Shown: positions 23,703-37,000 of the stretch, one piece after another
Layout of the letters: each line of letters begins with the position of its first letter
Numbering within the stretch: the first letter of the stretch is position 1
NCBI GenBank assembly: GCA_006538405.1
Contig: BJKQ01000004.1
Coordinates: 62,001-126,000, forward strand
Source of the DNA: Hansfordia pulvinata
Lineage: Eukaryota > Ascomycota > Sordariomycetes > Xylariales
Direction: 5' to 3'
Length of the DNA: 64,000 nt
The notes under the pieces: model-generated
Database searches by the model: none
The model's input: only the letters and a program-made list of their open reading frames with translations
Told to the model about the DNA's origin: nothing
Program-made: the position numbers and the translations under genes

Positions 23703-26166
23703 ATGGCCAAAGTATCGCCTGACCCATCTCAATTGCCGACGCCACTGTTGCCTGTCGCCGGCCTCCCCAGCAACCCACCTCACAAGGTGATTCTGCACTT
23801 TGTAAGTGAGCCACACCCAACCGGCCGTCTGCCCCGTATCCCCATCAGCCCCTCTCACCTCATCCGAGCGCACGCCACGTTCTATGACGTCGGCCTCTGA
23901 TGCTATATATACATACACACACGTATATGAGCACTTCAGCCGTACATCTGTCCCTTTCTGTCGTATGCCTGGTCTTTACGTGTCTACTCGCCTCATGGCC
24001 CCCGCAGCTACGATCATTGTCAGATCAGCGGCCAGGCTAAGGGCGGACAGGCCAGGAGGACACTTTTTCCCAGTGTCGGATGCGCCCAACCCGAGCTGAA
24101 GCTACCAGGCAGAGGCCAAAATAAAAGAAGAAAGTTTCTGACTCGCCTCCTCTGCGCCGACGCGCCACGTGATCAAACAGGACTACGATTGCTTCTACGC
24201 AAGCGTCTTTGAGAACGAACAACCCTCTCTGCGCGGGCTTCCCTTGGGCGTCCAGCAAAAGAGCATATTGGCGACTTGCAACTATGCAGCCCGCGCGCGT
24301 GGAGTCCGCAAGTTGATGCTCGTTAGCGATGCCCAGCGCCAGTTTCCTGACCTGGCACTCGTCAACGGTGAGGATCTGACTCGCTTCCGAAGCGCATCCA
24401 AGCGCCTCTGGTCGTTCTTGCGTTCGCACTCGTGGAATGGCCGCGTAGAGCGCCTCGGTCTTGACGAGGTGTTTCTCGACGTTTCTGATATCGTCGACTA
24501 CAACCAAGAGCTGCTGGGTCCCAGTGGGCAAACGGCGTTCTTCCAACTATCACGAGACAACCCAGAAAAGGGCTTTGCCTTCAACGCCACTTGCTTCTCT
24601 GGTTGTGTTGATCCGCCCGTTTTGGGTCTGAGGGATGGAGGTGAACCTGCCTGGTGGCCGTTGCAAGATCCACTTCACCAACGACTGCTACTGGCCTCGC
24701 ACCTCGCTGGCTACATGCGCACGCAGCTTGAGCAGAGGTTTGGCTTCACATCCAGCGTAGGCATCTCTACCAACAAGACCCTTGCCAAGCTCGCGGGTGG
24801 CATACATAAGCCAAAGAACCAGACCACTCTCCTGCCTGTCCATGCCGACACCGTTCAAGAGTTCATGGACAGCTTCAAGCTGCGCCAAATCCCAGGTGTC
24901 GGGTCTCGCATGAGCCAACTGATAGCAGATCAACTCCTGCAGGTGCCTGAGTCCGACACATCGCCTACAGTCCGTGATGTACGCACGCACCTATCCGTCT
25001 CTGCGGCGGCCTTGGAGCGTGTACTTGGGCTGGGCAGACGCGGCGGCGAGCGGGGCACCGGGGCACGGGTGTGGGCTCTTCTGCACGGCCAGGACAGTGC
25101 AGAAGTCAAGATCAGGACGCCCCACGACATTCCGACCCAGATCAGCGTCGAGGATACGTACATGCAGCGGCCTCTCAACTCGTGGTCTGAGGTGCACCAA
25201 GAGCTGCAATCCCTTGCCTTTTCGCTAATCAAGCGCATGCACACGGATCTGATGTCTGAGGCGATAGTGAACAATCCGGAGGCAGACGCTGAGGGCACAG
25301 CTTGTCTCCGCCACGACAGATACTGGCTTGCCCATCCCAGAACAATCCGCCTGTCCACGCGAACGCGGCCGAAGCGTGCCTCGTCTGGAGTATCCTTGGG
25401 CACATACTCTAACGTCCCGCAGTCCGAATCATTCTCACGCAACTCACGAAGCCTGCCTCTACCTTCATTTGTCACGAGGAATAGCTTGGGCGATGACGAG
25501 CCCTCGGGCCCTGTGGCCGCGGCGACTGCTGAGCGCTTGACCGATGAGACTCTAGTGCCTCTTTTCAAGCGACTCCATGGCAATACTGGTGTTGGCGGTG
25601 CCGGCGCAGGCGACTGGAACCTAGCTTTGATCAATGTGTGTGTCGCCAACATGATACCGGTTGGCCACAGCGGCAGCGCAGGTGACGACGGAAGTCGAAC
25701 CGGGGGCTTGCGCGATATCGGGCATATGTTCCGAACACAAGAGCACAAGCTGCGTGAGTGGACCGTGTACGATGATTCGCCGCTGCGGCCACCGAACTCA
25801 TCGTCGATAGGAGCGGCCAGCTCAGACTACGAACGAAACCCACAAGACAAGAGACCTACGTGGGTCAGCAACTGGGGGCCTGATGAAGAAGAGGGGATGG
25901 GCGCAATCTCTGCTGTCAAATTCGCCTCGGAAGAAGACGACCCCGAATCGGCATGGCAGGAGGAAATGGACGAGGCGGAATGGCACGATGACGGGTCTCT
26001 TGATGGCTTCTTTGGCCAAGGGCCTGCTGGGGGGAGCGGCAGCAGCATCGAGGAGCCTCAGTCCGGCGCCAGCGCCGGTCACGCAGAGCAGTGCGCAACC
26101 TGTGGTCACGCCATCCCAACGTTCGCTGTCACGGCTCATCAGAGGTTCCACGAGCTGGGCGACTGA
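23703..26166 (+). CDS. DNA polymerase iota-like Y-family translesion polymerase
   Basis: A 694-aa protein. Exon 1 (23703-23801) starts MAKVSPDPSQL and ends VILHF; a 379-nt intron (GTAAGT...AACAG) follows; exon 2 (24181-26166) opens DYDCFYASVFENEQP. The HFDYDCFYA and GLDEVFLDVSD motifs supply the metal-binding acidic residues of Y-family palms. YAARARGVRK is in the fingers, and VGISTNKTLAKLAGGIHKPKNQ is typical of the thumb/palm junction. The FDYDCFYASVFE form and overall order fit fungal Pol iota better than Pol eta, Pol kappa or Rev1. The C-terminus ends in CATCG...HQRFH, a possible ubiquitin-binding zinc finger. Such enzymes insert bases opposite lesions. An overlapping upstream ATG at 23692 is rejected because its frame stops within exon 1. 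The intron is unusually long for this window. Confidence 0.86.
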
Positions 26167-26520
26167 GCGGAATAATAGTGAAGGGGCTGCTGGGTTAGTA
26201 AGCCAGCAGCTGTTCATTCGTGACCCGGCTCTATTGACGTGAACGCATGAGCACGAGGACCAAGTTGTGGACGACGGCACCGCGCCACGATCAGCGGCGC
26301 TTCCAGAGCCCCAAGACGGACGGCAGGGTCCCAAGTTGGTCATCTCTGGGCACACTCGAGCACCCCAGCTTCTTGTAATGACCGGACAGATGGCGGCGGT
26401 CCGAGGACTGTAAGGACAATTAATTGGCCGAGCCAGGGGTCTGGGCTGGCCCATCTTTGGAGTTGTGCTGGCTTGCCTGATTAGCGCGTCGGTGCGGCTG
26501 ATCCTGTGCACCGCCAAGAG
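26167..26520. other. intergenic, about 350 bp
   Basis: 3' flank of the Pol iota gene and upstream of the next gene. Nothing recognised. Confidence 0.4.
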
Positions 26521-26605
26521 ATGGTAATGGCTTTCGACGAAACACGACGAGCCGGCGACCAAAGCGTCAAAGCCTCCTACAAGTCTAGAATCGCACAATA
26601 TCCAG

Positions 26606-27214
26606 GTGGAAGCATCCCTCGTCGCCGGGAAGACTCTCGCCGGGCGCCTGCTCGTACTTGTCAAGGAAGCCCCGCGAGGTAAAGGTCACCTTCGTGACGC
26701 AGGGCAACCCCACCCGGACCATTGACGCACCATTTACCAGTCCAGTTCCCGTCCGTCCTGGCTCAACGCCCACGATCAAACATGAACTCGACCATTCCCC
26801 GGAGACGAGCTTCGCTTTCCTTGACTATCACGATCCAGATCGGCCGTCCGATGAGCACCCTCCTCTTATGGTCAAACTTGACGCCTTCTGGAGCTACTGC
26901 GGGCCGCTGCTGGCTATAGATGGCGGTGGTGACGGCGGGAGCGACTTGCTGCCCGCAAACCTGCGCGAGTGGGCGTCTTCAGCTCTGTCGAGGTCGCCTG
27001 CCCCGGAGCTCGTGCCCTTCCTGGCCTTTGCCAACGCCTTTGTCGCCAAGAGCGGACTCGATCACTACTGGCTCACCATCCGTGCCACCAAGGCCACTGA
27101 GGAGTACAACCTCTCGCGGTGGCACACGGACGACCTCTTCTTCAGTGCCGGTGCCGATAGCGAGCAGCCCGACGGTGCGCCTGGCAGTAGCAGCGCTGGC
27201 CTGTCGTGGCGCCG

Positions 27215-27247
<33 letters not shown>

Positions 27248-27797
27248 CGACGAGCCGCGGCAACTCGACCTGGAGACGGACTGGAAGATCTGCGCCAGCA
27301 TCCTGGGCCCGGCCACGCGCTTCGTGCCGGCGACCCGACAAGGCGAGGCTCGCGAAGCCCAACGCGCGGCCAAGCAGCGCGCGCGAGCCGGCAACGAGGA
27401 CCACACGTGCGCCTCGGTGCGGTGCGCGGGCTGTGCCGACGCGGGGCGCGCCGTGCGCGAGAGCCTGGCGTCGGGGCTGGAGCCCCTCGGCTCCGTGGCG
27501 GCGGGACCGGGCCAGTGCTCGTTCTTCCGCATCGGGCCCGACGCCGGCGCCGTGCACTCGGAGCCCCGCATGGACGGCGGCGACCGCATCTTCGTCAACA
27601 TCGTGCCAGGCCGCCGCGCCGAGCTCCAGCGCCTGATGGCGCGCTGGGGCATGGACGAGTTCCCGCGGGCCTGGTGGATCTCGCCGCGGGGGCACGAGGT
27701 GGTCTCGAACAGCTCCTCGGCAGCGCCGCCTACTGCCGCAAGGGCGCCGGCTCACAAGCAGTCCGAGGCGAGGCAGAGGGCTGTATTCGGGTTGTGA
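26606..27797 (+). CDS. conserved fungal HxD...H protein, possible 2-oxoglutarate/Fe(II) oxygenase fold; 5' end unresolved
   Basis: The clear coding frame runs from about 26664 (REVKVTFVTQGNPTRTIDAP) to the TGA at 27795-27797. Conserved-looking blocks are WLTIRATKATEEYNLSRWHT with DD following, DWKICASILGPATRFVPATR, and AGAVHSEPRMDGGDRIFVNI. RWHTD gives an HxD pair, AVHSEP a later His, and DRIF an Arg, the spacing of a cupin-type Fe(II)/2-oxoglutarate site. DUF1826-type proteins have a similar layout. This function is inference only. A run of ten CAG codons (27216-27245) encodes poly-Gln between the first two blocks. There is no in-frame ATG: protein-like sequence just upstream (VEASLVAGKTLAGRLL, from 26606) is in another frame, so a 5' exon or a sequence error lies near 26660-26675. 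Confidence 0.62.
27216..27245 (+). repeat. (CAG)10 microsatellite, coding poly-Gln
   Basis: Ten uninterrupted CAG units inside the HxD...H protein gene. Slippage here would vary the Gln count without shifting frame. Confidence 0.85.
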
Positions 27798-30700
27798 TAG
27801 AAGTAGATGAACCCTTGAGAGTCCGGCGGTGTTTTTGTTTGACAACGTTATGCACAATGTCCGTTTCTGATTCGCTATGCCTGGATCCCCTTTTGCATTC
27901 GGTTTAAATGGTGAAGTGAAGTCAGCTTATGCGGGTACATGTCATCGGTCTCTTTCATTGTACACCCTTCTTCAGGCGTCTACATGTATTATAAGGCGAT
28001 TTAAGTGGTCATGAGCCTGCTGGCGACGGTCTTCAAGGCCTTGTTTATTCAAGGCTCAATTGCTCGGCTCCGTCTCGGTTCGAACTCGGCTCGATTTGGT
28101 TATATGGGCATTGCTTGTTCGCTGCAATGGCTGTTTTCATTGTAATCGCCGATGGTCGTTAGGCTGCAGAATCACTGCGGACGAGTCGAGCCTCGTGAAT
28201 AGCGGTGTATAAGGATAATTCTAAATGTCTTCAAGTTTAGGCCTCATTCTCTTAATTCTATAAAAGCTGCTTTTACAGCGCACGAGCACCTGATACCATT
28301 ATAAAGTCATGACCAACTAGGTATTCAGCGGAAGGTTCTGCTCTGGGCGGCGACCACGACATGGCGCTGCACGAGCGGCGTTGGCGATGCTTACTTGTTT
28401 CTTGCGACTCCCGTCGGAATTCCGTCGGTAATATTAAAAAATAGTTTGCAGCCTTTGCTTCGGGGTGTATGGTTCGAGTCGTTCCTGTCCTTGGACGGCA
28501 AGACGTCGTAGAATCAGTTACATTGAGTCCTGATACGATTCTCGCCTGCGGGAGGGCTGCCGGAGGCATCGTATCAGCATTCGCGACATTCAGTCACGTA
28601 AAGAAATATGAGCACTCCGGTATGCAGAGATATATCTCCATCAGGCGAACATTCAAGGTGAGTGGTGATGACTACACCTGGCTTTTCCTTTCCGCCCTCA
28701 CTCGGGCTGGGACAGGGAAGAAGCGTGTCTCTGGCCGCACCAATTCCTATCTTTGCCGGTCCCGCCGTTGCCCATAGGGACAGTCAGTGAATAGAAATCG
28801 GTGAACCGCTGCTCCATAGTTGTAGGCCCGTATCAACACACCTTCCGTGTGATACAATACTGCCACGGAACGACTTCACAATGGAGAACGACTTCACCAT
28901 GGAGATCCGGGCCACATTGTGAAGTGTGTGTCCTTATTGTACAATCCCGAATGCTGATAAGGCTGAGGAGCGAAGCGAAGCAGCCCCCAAAGACCGAGGA
29001 GCCACAACAGGTCGAGTCGAGGCTTTCTACCGGCTGCTGAAGCTACCAGGCCCTGCTCTGGATCACTGGAAGGTCCATATATCCATACGCCCGCACCACG
29101 CCAAGTCGTCAGACGATTCACCCAACACTATATTCCCCGGGCCAAAGCATGCCCAGGCCGAGCCGTGTGCGGTGAAAGCCTCCTGGCCGTGGCGCAACCC
29201 TGAGCTTGAGCTTGAGCTGGTCAGGAGGGCTGGTCGAGCCTACTAGAGTAGGTATCTGTGCTTCCCCCTCCCTTTAGACACAAGACGCCAAAGGACGTTA
29301 CCCAGCCGCCGCAGTCGCGCCCATGGCTGGCGGCGTCCCAGCAAGCGTGCCTTGTCATGCCAAGTTCCCATCCATCGCGAGCAACGCCGCGTGTGACCGC
29401 AGTAGAAACCCCAGCCCAGCCCGGCCCGGCCAACATCGCGGATGGGCGCCCAGAGCGAGCGTGGCCCACCGTCATTCGCCTCTGCGTGTCGAGGTGACGA
29501 CCGGTCAACGAGATTGTCCGGCAGCCCAGACCACGCCCCCCATCCGCAACAACCCAACGTCCCACACTCGCTTGCCCTCTCTTCCTGAGACCGAAAGAGA
29601 CAAGATCCAAACGCTGTCTCAGATCGCCTCGATCGCGGCACGCCCAGAAGAAAAAAACCCACACGCCCAAGCCAGTCTGCGCCCGCACCACGCCGTTGCC
29701 GCTTCGCTCGCGTACTGTCAGCCTCAGAGCCTGCGTGGCCCGAAGCGTCGCCGGGGAGGAGAGAGAGGCTGTCCGGAACGCCCATCCCACCCCCCCTTGC
29801 ATCGAAGGAGGCGATGATCCGCACCTGGTCCGCACGCACTGGTGCCCCCCTTTCCGCCAGTCCGCCGCTCTGTCTTCTTTTCTCTTGGAAGAATAGAGGG
29901 AGAGAGAAGAAAAAGGAAAAGAGCACACCGTCGGACCATGGCGACCACCCAAGACTCCCAGTCTCCTAGCGTTCCCTCGGCACTGCCGCTCTCGCCGGCG
30001 CCCCCCCACGGCCGGGTATAAACACCAGAAGTTGGCGCTGTGCTGTGCGGTGCACCGTGAATCCAGGAGAAGGAGAGTACTCGTTACCTGCACAATGCGT
30101 GACCAGGTACGCGCAGCGCCGCCGGGGGCCACCACGACAGCAAGACTGACTCGGCCGGGGCACCGATGGAGCGGGCGCCGTTTCCGTTCCCGTTCCCCCA
30201 AAGAGGCCCCGCGCATTCGGCTCGACTCGCTCTGCGCGGGTGGGTGGATGGATTCAATCTACCGAGAACTACTACTGTGCCGGCCTGACTGACGGCGGAC
30301 AGCAGCATTGCCGCCGCCCGTCATCCTTTTCTCCATCTTCCTCTGCGCCCATTGCCTTTCGGACTCTCCGTGGCGGCGGCGGCGGAGGCTTTGCGCACTC
30401 GTCACCAAACCAACGGTTCATGTCTCTCGACGGCATCTACGAGACTCGTACTCACCAACCCTGGTTGGCTGGCGGGGCTTGGTGGATCGGATGGTTCTTC
30501 CCCAAAAAGGGTCTGACCCGGGCAGGGGAGGGGCCAGATCGACATCGTTAAGAGAGACAAGTTCCCAGCTAACCGTGCTAACGTGGCCGGGGATGGGGGG
30601 AAGCGGAAAGGAAAACCTCTGCCCCAAACGAGTTGGAGACCCAACCCTACCAACCTGGTCCTGGTTGCAGTCGGCAGTTTCCTGGCGGGCAAACTCATAG

Positions 30701-31690
30701 CGACAGACAAACGAGGGTGATAACGTGTTAAGAGGAAGAGGGAAGAGAGCCAGTACCTTAGGTACCTTACTTGTGAAGATGGGGAAGGGGGTTTTCAAAT
30801 GAGGTCTGGCTGGGGAAATGTTCTACAGATACGAAAAGGATAAGAAAAGGATTGAACGAGCAATCGCAACAGCGAGCGCAGCGAGAGCGAGAGCGCCGCG
30901 CTCCCTTGATCTACGAGTACGCGTACGGCGCGACCCAGCAAGCGCCGCCAAGTCTATGGAGTACAAGGGTGACGAGGTGACGAGGCACGCGAAGTGAGAA
31001 GTGAGACTTCACCCTTGGGAACTGGGAACTGGGAACCGGGAACCACAGAAGCACGGTTGCTTCTTTTGCACAAGGCCGGTTGTTTGTGAGCCAGGCATGC
31101 CAGGCGTGGCAGGCGTACCAGGCAATTCTACCCGGACGCGACCCCCCAAGTGCCCACCCCCTCCCTCTTCGTCTCCTACCACGGCGGCCCCTCGTTCCAA
31201 GACCCGCGACCCCACGCGCGGCTGGCCCAAGGCCCATGAAGAGATCTGCGGGGCGAGGACCGTGGCAGCAGCGAAGTCACGCTGCGGGAAAAGGGAGGAT
31301 ACGAGTAGGGTAGGAGGCTGATGACAAGTATAACGAGTACTCGTAAACCTGCAGCCCGCTGCTGAAGCTCAAGACCACCCCTCCCTCACCTGCTTGCTCG
31401 GCCTGGTCAGCGCAGAGCTATGAGTACGGATACTCGTACTCACCTGTCTCAGCGGCCGTTGCAGTCTCTGCGAGTCTCACGACGTCCTGACGTAGGAAGC
31501 AGGAGGAGCCGCCCGGTTCACCACGCCGCGGGTGGGTCATCCTTTCCCTTGCCGCTCGGCGCGCCGATCCCTCGAGAGTCTTATCACGAGTCTTTCTGGT
31601 GGGAAAGCAAACGAAAGCCTCCCACTTACGAGTAGTTCCCCTCCATATCAGAGTACTCGTGCGAGTGCTCCGTAGAGCAGAGCGAGCAGC

Positions 31691-31726
31691 GCAGAGCATG
31701 GCAGAGCATGGCAGAGCATGGCAGAG
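31691..31726. repeat. tandem repeat of GCAGAGCATG
   Basis: Three perfect 10-bp units followed by a partial fourth (GCAGAG). Confidence 0.8.
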
Positions 31727-32823
31727 CGGCAGGTGGGACGGGGCGATCTGAGTAAGGTTGGTTTGCGGGAAGACTTTCCCGCACACGCGCGCGCCCGCCG
31801 GACGCCATCTCCGGGCGACATTGTCTTAGACCATTGGCATGCGTGTGCAAGACACATCCAGTTAACCCGGCCTCCTGCAGCAGAGCCAGCACAAGGCGCC
31901 AGCGTTCTTTTCTCGTTGTCTTCGTCGTCGTCATCGTCAGCAGCAAGCCGCCGCCGCCGCCGCGAGACTGACCGGCAAAAGGGGAATGCCTGGAGCTGCG
32001 GTTTGCGTCAAGGCGAAGGTGAGGCTACACGATCGGTGGTCCAGTACTCGTCAGCAGGCAAGGCGATAGCGGCTACCGAGCGTTGTCCCCGGATCAGCAA
32101 GTTCGGCCCTGCACGAGACTCGTGCGCGTCTGGCTCGGGTTCCCACTCGCAGTCACCGCCCATTCATACGAGTAGTAAAGCCTCAAAAAGGCAACCACTC
32201 CGGCAAGCCACCCATCCCTACCACGTGTGGTGGCCTGGCCTGCAAACTTGAAGTTCGGCACGCGACCCACAGGGCAAGGGAGAGAGTACTCGCAGCAGGA
32301 TAACGCTGCAAGATGGGGAGCAGTCTGAGAGGGGTCGGTCCATTCACACAAGGCGACAAACCCCCGGCAGCCCGGCCTGCCGTGGCTTGGCCGTGGCCGC
32401 GGCTGGACTGGCTGGACCAACAAGGGGATAGATACGTGTAAGGTCGTGCCCCGTGGTGCACTCGTGCAAGGTATCCTTGGGTTCGGACAGGAGAGCTGCT
32501 CTTCGGTACGCGTATACGTCGCGGTTGATCGTGGGGGTGGTCTTTTTTGAAAACGGGCACCGAAGCTGTGGCTTGCTGGCTGGATGGATGGCTCTGCTCG
32601 GTCTGGCCTCCTCGTTCTGGCCTGCCGGTGTATCTTGCTCTATTAGAGGTGGGTGGCAATGGGGGGAGCGATGAGTGAATGGCAGAGATGCACACGCGGC
32701 TGACCATGCACTTACTCGCTTCCTTGCGTGCATGCAGCTGCTTGCGCGCATCTCGCATGTCGCCACCCCCCGGATTACCCCTGAACCTAGCCGCATCAGT
32801 CACATTCTGTATGCCTGGGGCAT

Positions 32824-32853
32824 CACCACCACCACCACCACCACCACCACCAC
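32824..32853. repeat. (CAC)10 microsatellite
   Basis: Ten uninterrupted CAC units in non-coding DNA. Confidence 0.85.
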
Positions 32854-35800
32854 CATCCAGGTGAAATCCTTAACCCCATTCCCTACTCGTACACGTGCGG
32901 GTTAGAAAACGACGCCCGCGAGGCAAGGAAGGCGTGCTCCCTCCCCGAGGGCTTGTCATTTGGGGCTGCGGGATTGCGTGCTGCCCCACACCCATAGGCT
33001 CGCCAGGTCGTGAACCACTTCGAGCTCGAGCATTGCATACTGCAAGCGCAGAGACCATGGCCCGAGAAAGTGTCTGCGACTCTGCCTGGTATGTCTTGGT
33101 GGCACGGGCTGATTCCGTGGGACAGACCTCTCTCAGCATTCGGGATCTAGCAAAAACGCGCCTCAGGTTAGGCACATTGCGAGATAAAGTCCATGGTCAT
33201 GTGGAGAGGCCCCTCTCGACCATTGTCAACCCGTTGTTGGTGTACAAGAATTCCCTCCCCACTTCGCGGCAACCATCTTTCCGCCATGTTGAGAACCCCG
33301 CGGCTCTGTCTACGAGTATTCTGACCTTGGGTGACCGACGGCGGGGTTTCTCTCCATGGCAAGGCTCGACTTTGACGAGGAATAGTACTCGTACGAGAAG
33401 TTTTGCTAGCCTGATGGCGTGCAGCCGCATGCTCGCAATGATTTTCGCTTGAGGGATAAACCCACCCTGGCCTTACTAGTTGCCTTGGCCCGTGGATTTC
33501 CATCTGCGCCCGTTGATCGACCGAAAAGGCTCGACTGCCAATTTTTTTCTTTCCTAAATCGCGTTCCACTTTGGGTATTCGTCAGCTGCGATCTTGACGC
33601 GACGGCTTCTCGACACATCTCGCGTACGAGTACTCAGCCGAGCCGATATTCTCCTGGAAGGCACCCAGCCCACAAGTGACGACCATACTGTTTGCGACCA
33701 AGTTGGCGACGATTAGACCCAGATATCACACTAAAGCGATCGTGAGACGCTGTAGCAAATATCAGGCTGTCGAGGCTAATGTGCTTGCTTTTTCCTGGCG
33801 AATCTGGTGTAAACGCCTTTTGCTTTGTTCGGGACCCAAACGACTGCTGGCATCGTGGCATGACGCTGAAACCGTCTTGCTCATTGATCGCCACGGCCGT
33901 CGGCTTGGATGTGAGGAATGAGGGCGTTGGCTGGCATCATCATCATCGTCTTCCCAGTATTTCGCGGAATATCGTAATGGACGACAGATTGAGTTATTTG
34001 TCTGCTTGCCCGTTAGCCAGCACGGACGCCCGGAACTCAAGACTGCACAGCTCGGCGCACTTATGATCGACAAGCACCTGTACGAGTACTGAGCACTAGC
34101 GCGGCGTTTTAAGCCAAGTGCCGCGGCCATCAGTTGCGGGCGGGTGGCTCTGCGCCAACGGTCAAGATCACTCTTGATTGCATCCGGATCAACGCACATA
34201 AAGAGTGAACCACACGCCCGATACAAAGCTCGGAGGATATGGTGGGAGCTCCGGCGAAACCCAGGCAGCACTTTCTGGTTCAATGCTCTGCTATTGTGAC
34301 GTTGTGCCCGATCTTGAGCACTGGCGCACCGCCACAGTCACAACACGACCCGTTAGGCACTCGTACGACATGGGCCAAGAGCGGGCGATTTTCAGGGTAC
34401 GAGCACTTCGAGACTCTCAGCACAAGCTGACATGTTCGTGGTTTCTTTTGCTCTGGGTGCTGTCGAAGACCCTGTCCTCAGACTGGCGGGCCATGCTTGT
34501 GACGGCTCGCAAAATCGTGACTTATGCCACCCGCGATCTCGTGCTGTGGGAGGCACCCGGAAGTGGCATTGGCGTTGAGGCCGTGGGCCAGGTGCTAGTT
34601 GGTGTCGGGATCGTGCCGCGCGTGGCTTGCGAGTATCTAGCCGTCAGTGGTGGGCCCGTCGTTGAAAATGAGATTACAGGGGCAATAGCACTATCAACAG
34701 GCCCTCTCCGAGAGCAGATGCAGGGGCTCTAGGTACAGGGTACCATATAGACCAGTTGTGGAAGACCTGAACGGCATGGATCCCCAGCCTGAGTCGGCGC
34801 TGGTAGCAGCCAGAACAGGGGTTCGGCAACCGCACAGGCGTTGCACAACGGGGCTGCGACTGCGCGAGGGTGGTGGTCAAGGGTGGCGTACCTGCTACGT
34901 TCAGCTTTAGATTGGCCCAAGAGGAGATGGGCCAGTGGGGACAACGTCCAGCTACTCGGCGTGCAAGGAGTAGCCATGATGGGTTAGATGGGGGGTCTAG
35001 TGCTGTAAGGTCGGCCGGGATCCTGGTGAGATGGGGTGGACGCCGTCATTTTGCCGACCCTTGTGCCTGTTGCGAGGAAGACAGCTGGGCGCACGGGCAG
35101 GCGGGGCCGCACGCGGGCGTAAGAAGCACTGAGAGGGTGGTACGGTGGGAGGGGAGGCAGAGGACCGCGAGCACTCGCACCCGTAGGCGACGGGTCTGCA
35201 GACGGTGCCTTGCCGGTTAGGGGCAAGGCTGAAAGCTGATAACGCTCCGTAGGGCCTGACCTGGTATCCGTAAAGGGGCGATGTAGGACGGGGTGAGAGA
35301 CCGCGCCAAACGCGACTGGTGGTGGTGGGTGGGTGGGCTTAGATCGGAGGGGCAGCCGGCGAGACAGACAGAAGACGGTCCCCGCTGCTGCTGGATGGCT
35401 GTCAATCGGTCTCGTCTGTGGCCCCTTTTACGTGCTGATGTGTGTGTGTGGGTGGGTGTTTGCATCGTGACCGTGCTGGCTCGATCGCTCCCGACCCGCC
35501 CGCCTGGCTTCCTCGACGGCCCAATAGTGTGTGCGGGGGCAGTTGAGCCGATGGGCCATGGATGGCAGAACAGCTGACGGCGCAGAGCTTGGTGGGTAGG
35601 CGACTCCTTTTCCGCTCTGGGGCCACCAGACCTTCGGGTCGGCGCCTCTCGTCAGCGAGCCCCTGGCCTCGGTCTGCAAGGCGAGCATGAGTGGCCGCTG
35701 GGAGCTGTTGATGTTTACTCCGTACTCGTCCAGGCGGGTCGCGGTGGCGGTTTTGATCCATCATGCCGGGGTGGGGTGTCCGTGTACGACACGAGTAGAC

Positions 35801-37000
35801 AGATAGTGACAGGGTAGTTGGCTGTAGCTGAGGCAGAGATGGTGATGGGCGGTGGTATGAAGATGAGGCCGTGGTTGGCAGGGAACGAGACGATGCACAC
35901 AAAAGTCAGTATTAGGTAAGTAGGTACATGTAGATAACCTGCGGGTCGGGTGCAGGATCAGGTACTCGGAGCTCTTCTCTCCAGTGGCATTCGATCCGCA
36001 CCTGGTGGAAGGAAGAGTACCTACCTACCAGGTACTCGCACATGTGGTGGGCACGGGCAGGCGCGCGCAAAGTCTATCGTTCGAGTACTTCCGCTCGCCA
36101 CGACTCGCGCGGACGCCGGCAAAGCGTGGAAGGCGCGAGCGAAGGGCGTCGGACGGCGGGTGGGCGGAACGCGGGACCTGGCAGGACAATGCAGCCCCCC
36201 CGGCAAGCCACGCGGCGGCACAAGGCCCGTCAGTTACGGACATTAGGTTCCATGGATGGCAGCAGGGTACAAAGGGTTCACGTATCTGCACAACGCCAGA
36301 TAAGGCCGGGCCGTCATCACAGGCTGCCCATGGATGTACATGTATGTTCCATTCGCATACGGGTACATCGTGCATGTGGCTTACATCCAGACGCCAGACG
36401 GGGCCGCCACGGACTTGGGGACTGGATGCTTTTTCTTTTTGACAGACGAGCGCATGCAGGACCTCACATGCTTCTTGCGAGGACACGTCGATATGTGCAC
36501 TTACTATTAGCCCACCCGCAGGTCAATCTATCGCGAACCGGTGCGGCCAGAAGCTGCCCGGTGGAGGGCTCGAGCGGACAGTCCCAACCACACCACCGGT
36601 GCTCTGCCCCCGCGTGCCCCGTCACACCGCGAGCAACCAGCTCTCCCGTGTAATCCTGGCCCTCAGATCCCGACGTGTCCACTGGCCAATGGGCTGTGGC
36701 GTGCAAATTATCCAATCCGCTCTGGTGGCGACCAGCGCGACCCCCGTCACACTGCTGCTTGCCCTCTGGCGGGACCTGGCATCCGTTGGAGAGGTGTCGA
36801 TACTTGCGAATCCTGGTGACGGGCCACGTCTAAGCAAGTACCGCCTCCGCCGGGCTAGCTCCGGTACCCGTTGCTGCCACTGCTCGCGCACGGTTCCCGC
36901 CGTCCTGGCCGGGCCCTCCTACAAGTAGAGATACTATGTGAGGACCTGTCGCTCTGCCATTCTCGTATGGGTTCAACGTGTACTGCTTGAGTCTCTCTCT

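Larger units (their letters stand above)
27798..37000. other. 9.2-kb gene-poor stretch
   Basis: No reading frame here has recognisable motifs, splice partners or protein-like composition on either strand. The part at 27.9-28.6 kb is lower in GC than its surroundings. From 30 to 36 kb many ACGAGTACTCGT-type motifs occur (for example 31333-31344, 33384-33397, 33624-33635 and 34080-34090). Short tandem repeats are listed separately. No transposon ends, transposase or rRNA were seen. It may hold non-coding RNA, long regulatory DNA or degraded repeats, none of which can be proved from sequence reading. Confidence 0.45.

Noticed and set aside
25822..26664. 280-residue open frame on the minus strand
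   Set aside because: Overlaps the 3' part of Pol iota and the following gap. A short tail (DKYEQAPGESLPGDEGCFHL) looks protein-like but has no extension, and the plus-strand gene explains the region better.
28466..28480. GGTTCGAGTC, like a tRNA B box
   Set aside because: The flanking five-base arms do not pair, and no A box or acceptor stem lies at the right distance. GTTCGAA-type sites at about 18204 and 28076 and a GATTCAATCC on the minus strand near 45855 fail the same test.
29221..30216. 331-residue open frame on the minus strand in the gene-poor stretch
   Set aside because: Composition is Arg/Gly/Trp/Cys-rich, without domains, helices or splice partners, and overlapping frames are equally open. 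It looks like chance in GC-rich DNA.
34205..34732. 175-residue open frame on the plus strand
   Set aside because: A hydrophobic patch gives it some protein-like look, but there are no motifs, no good start context and no supporting exons.
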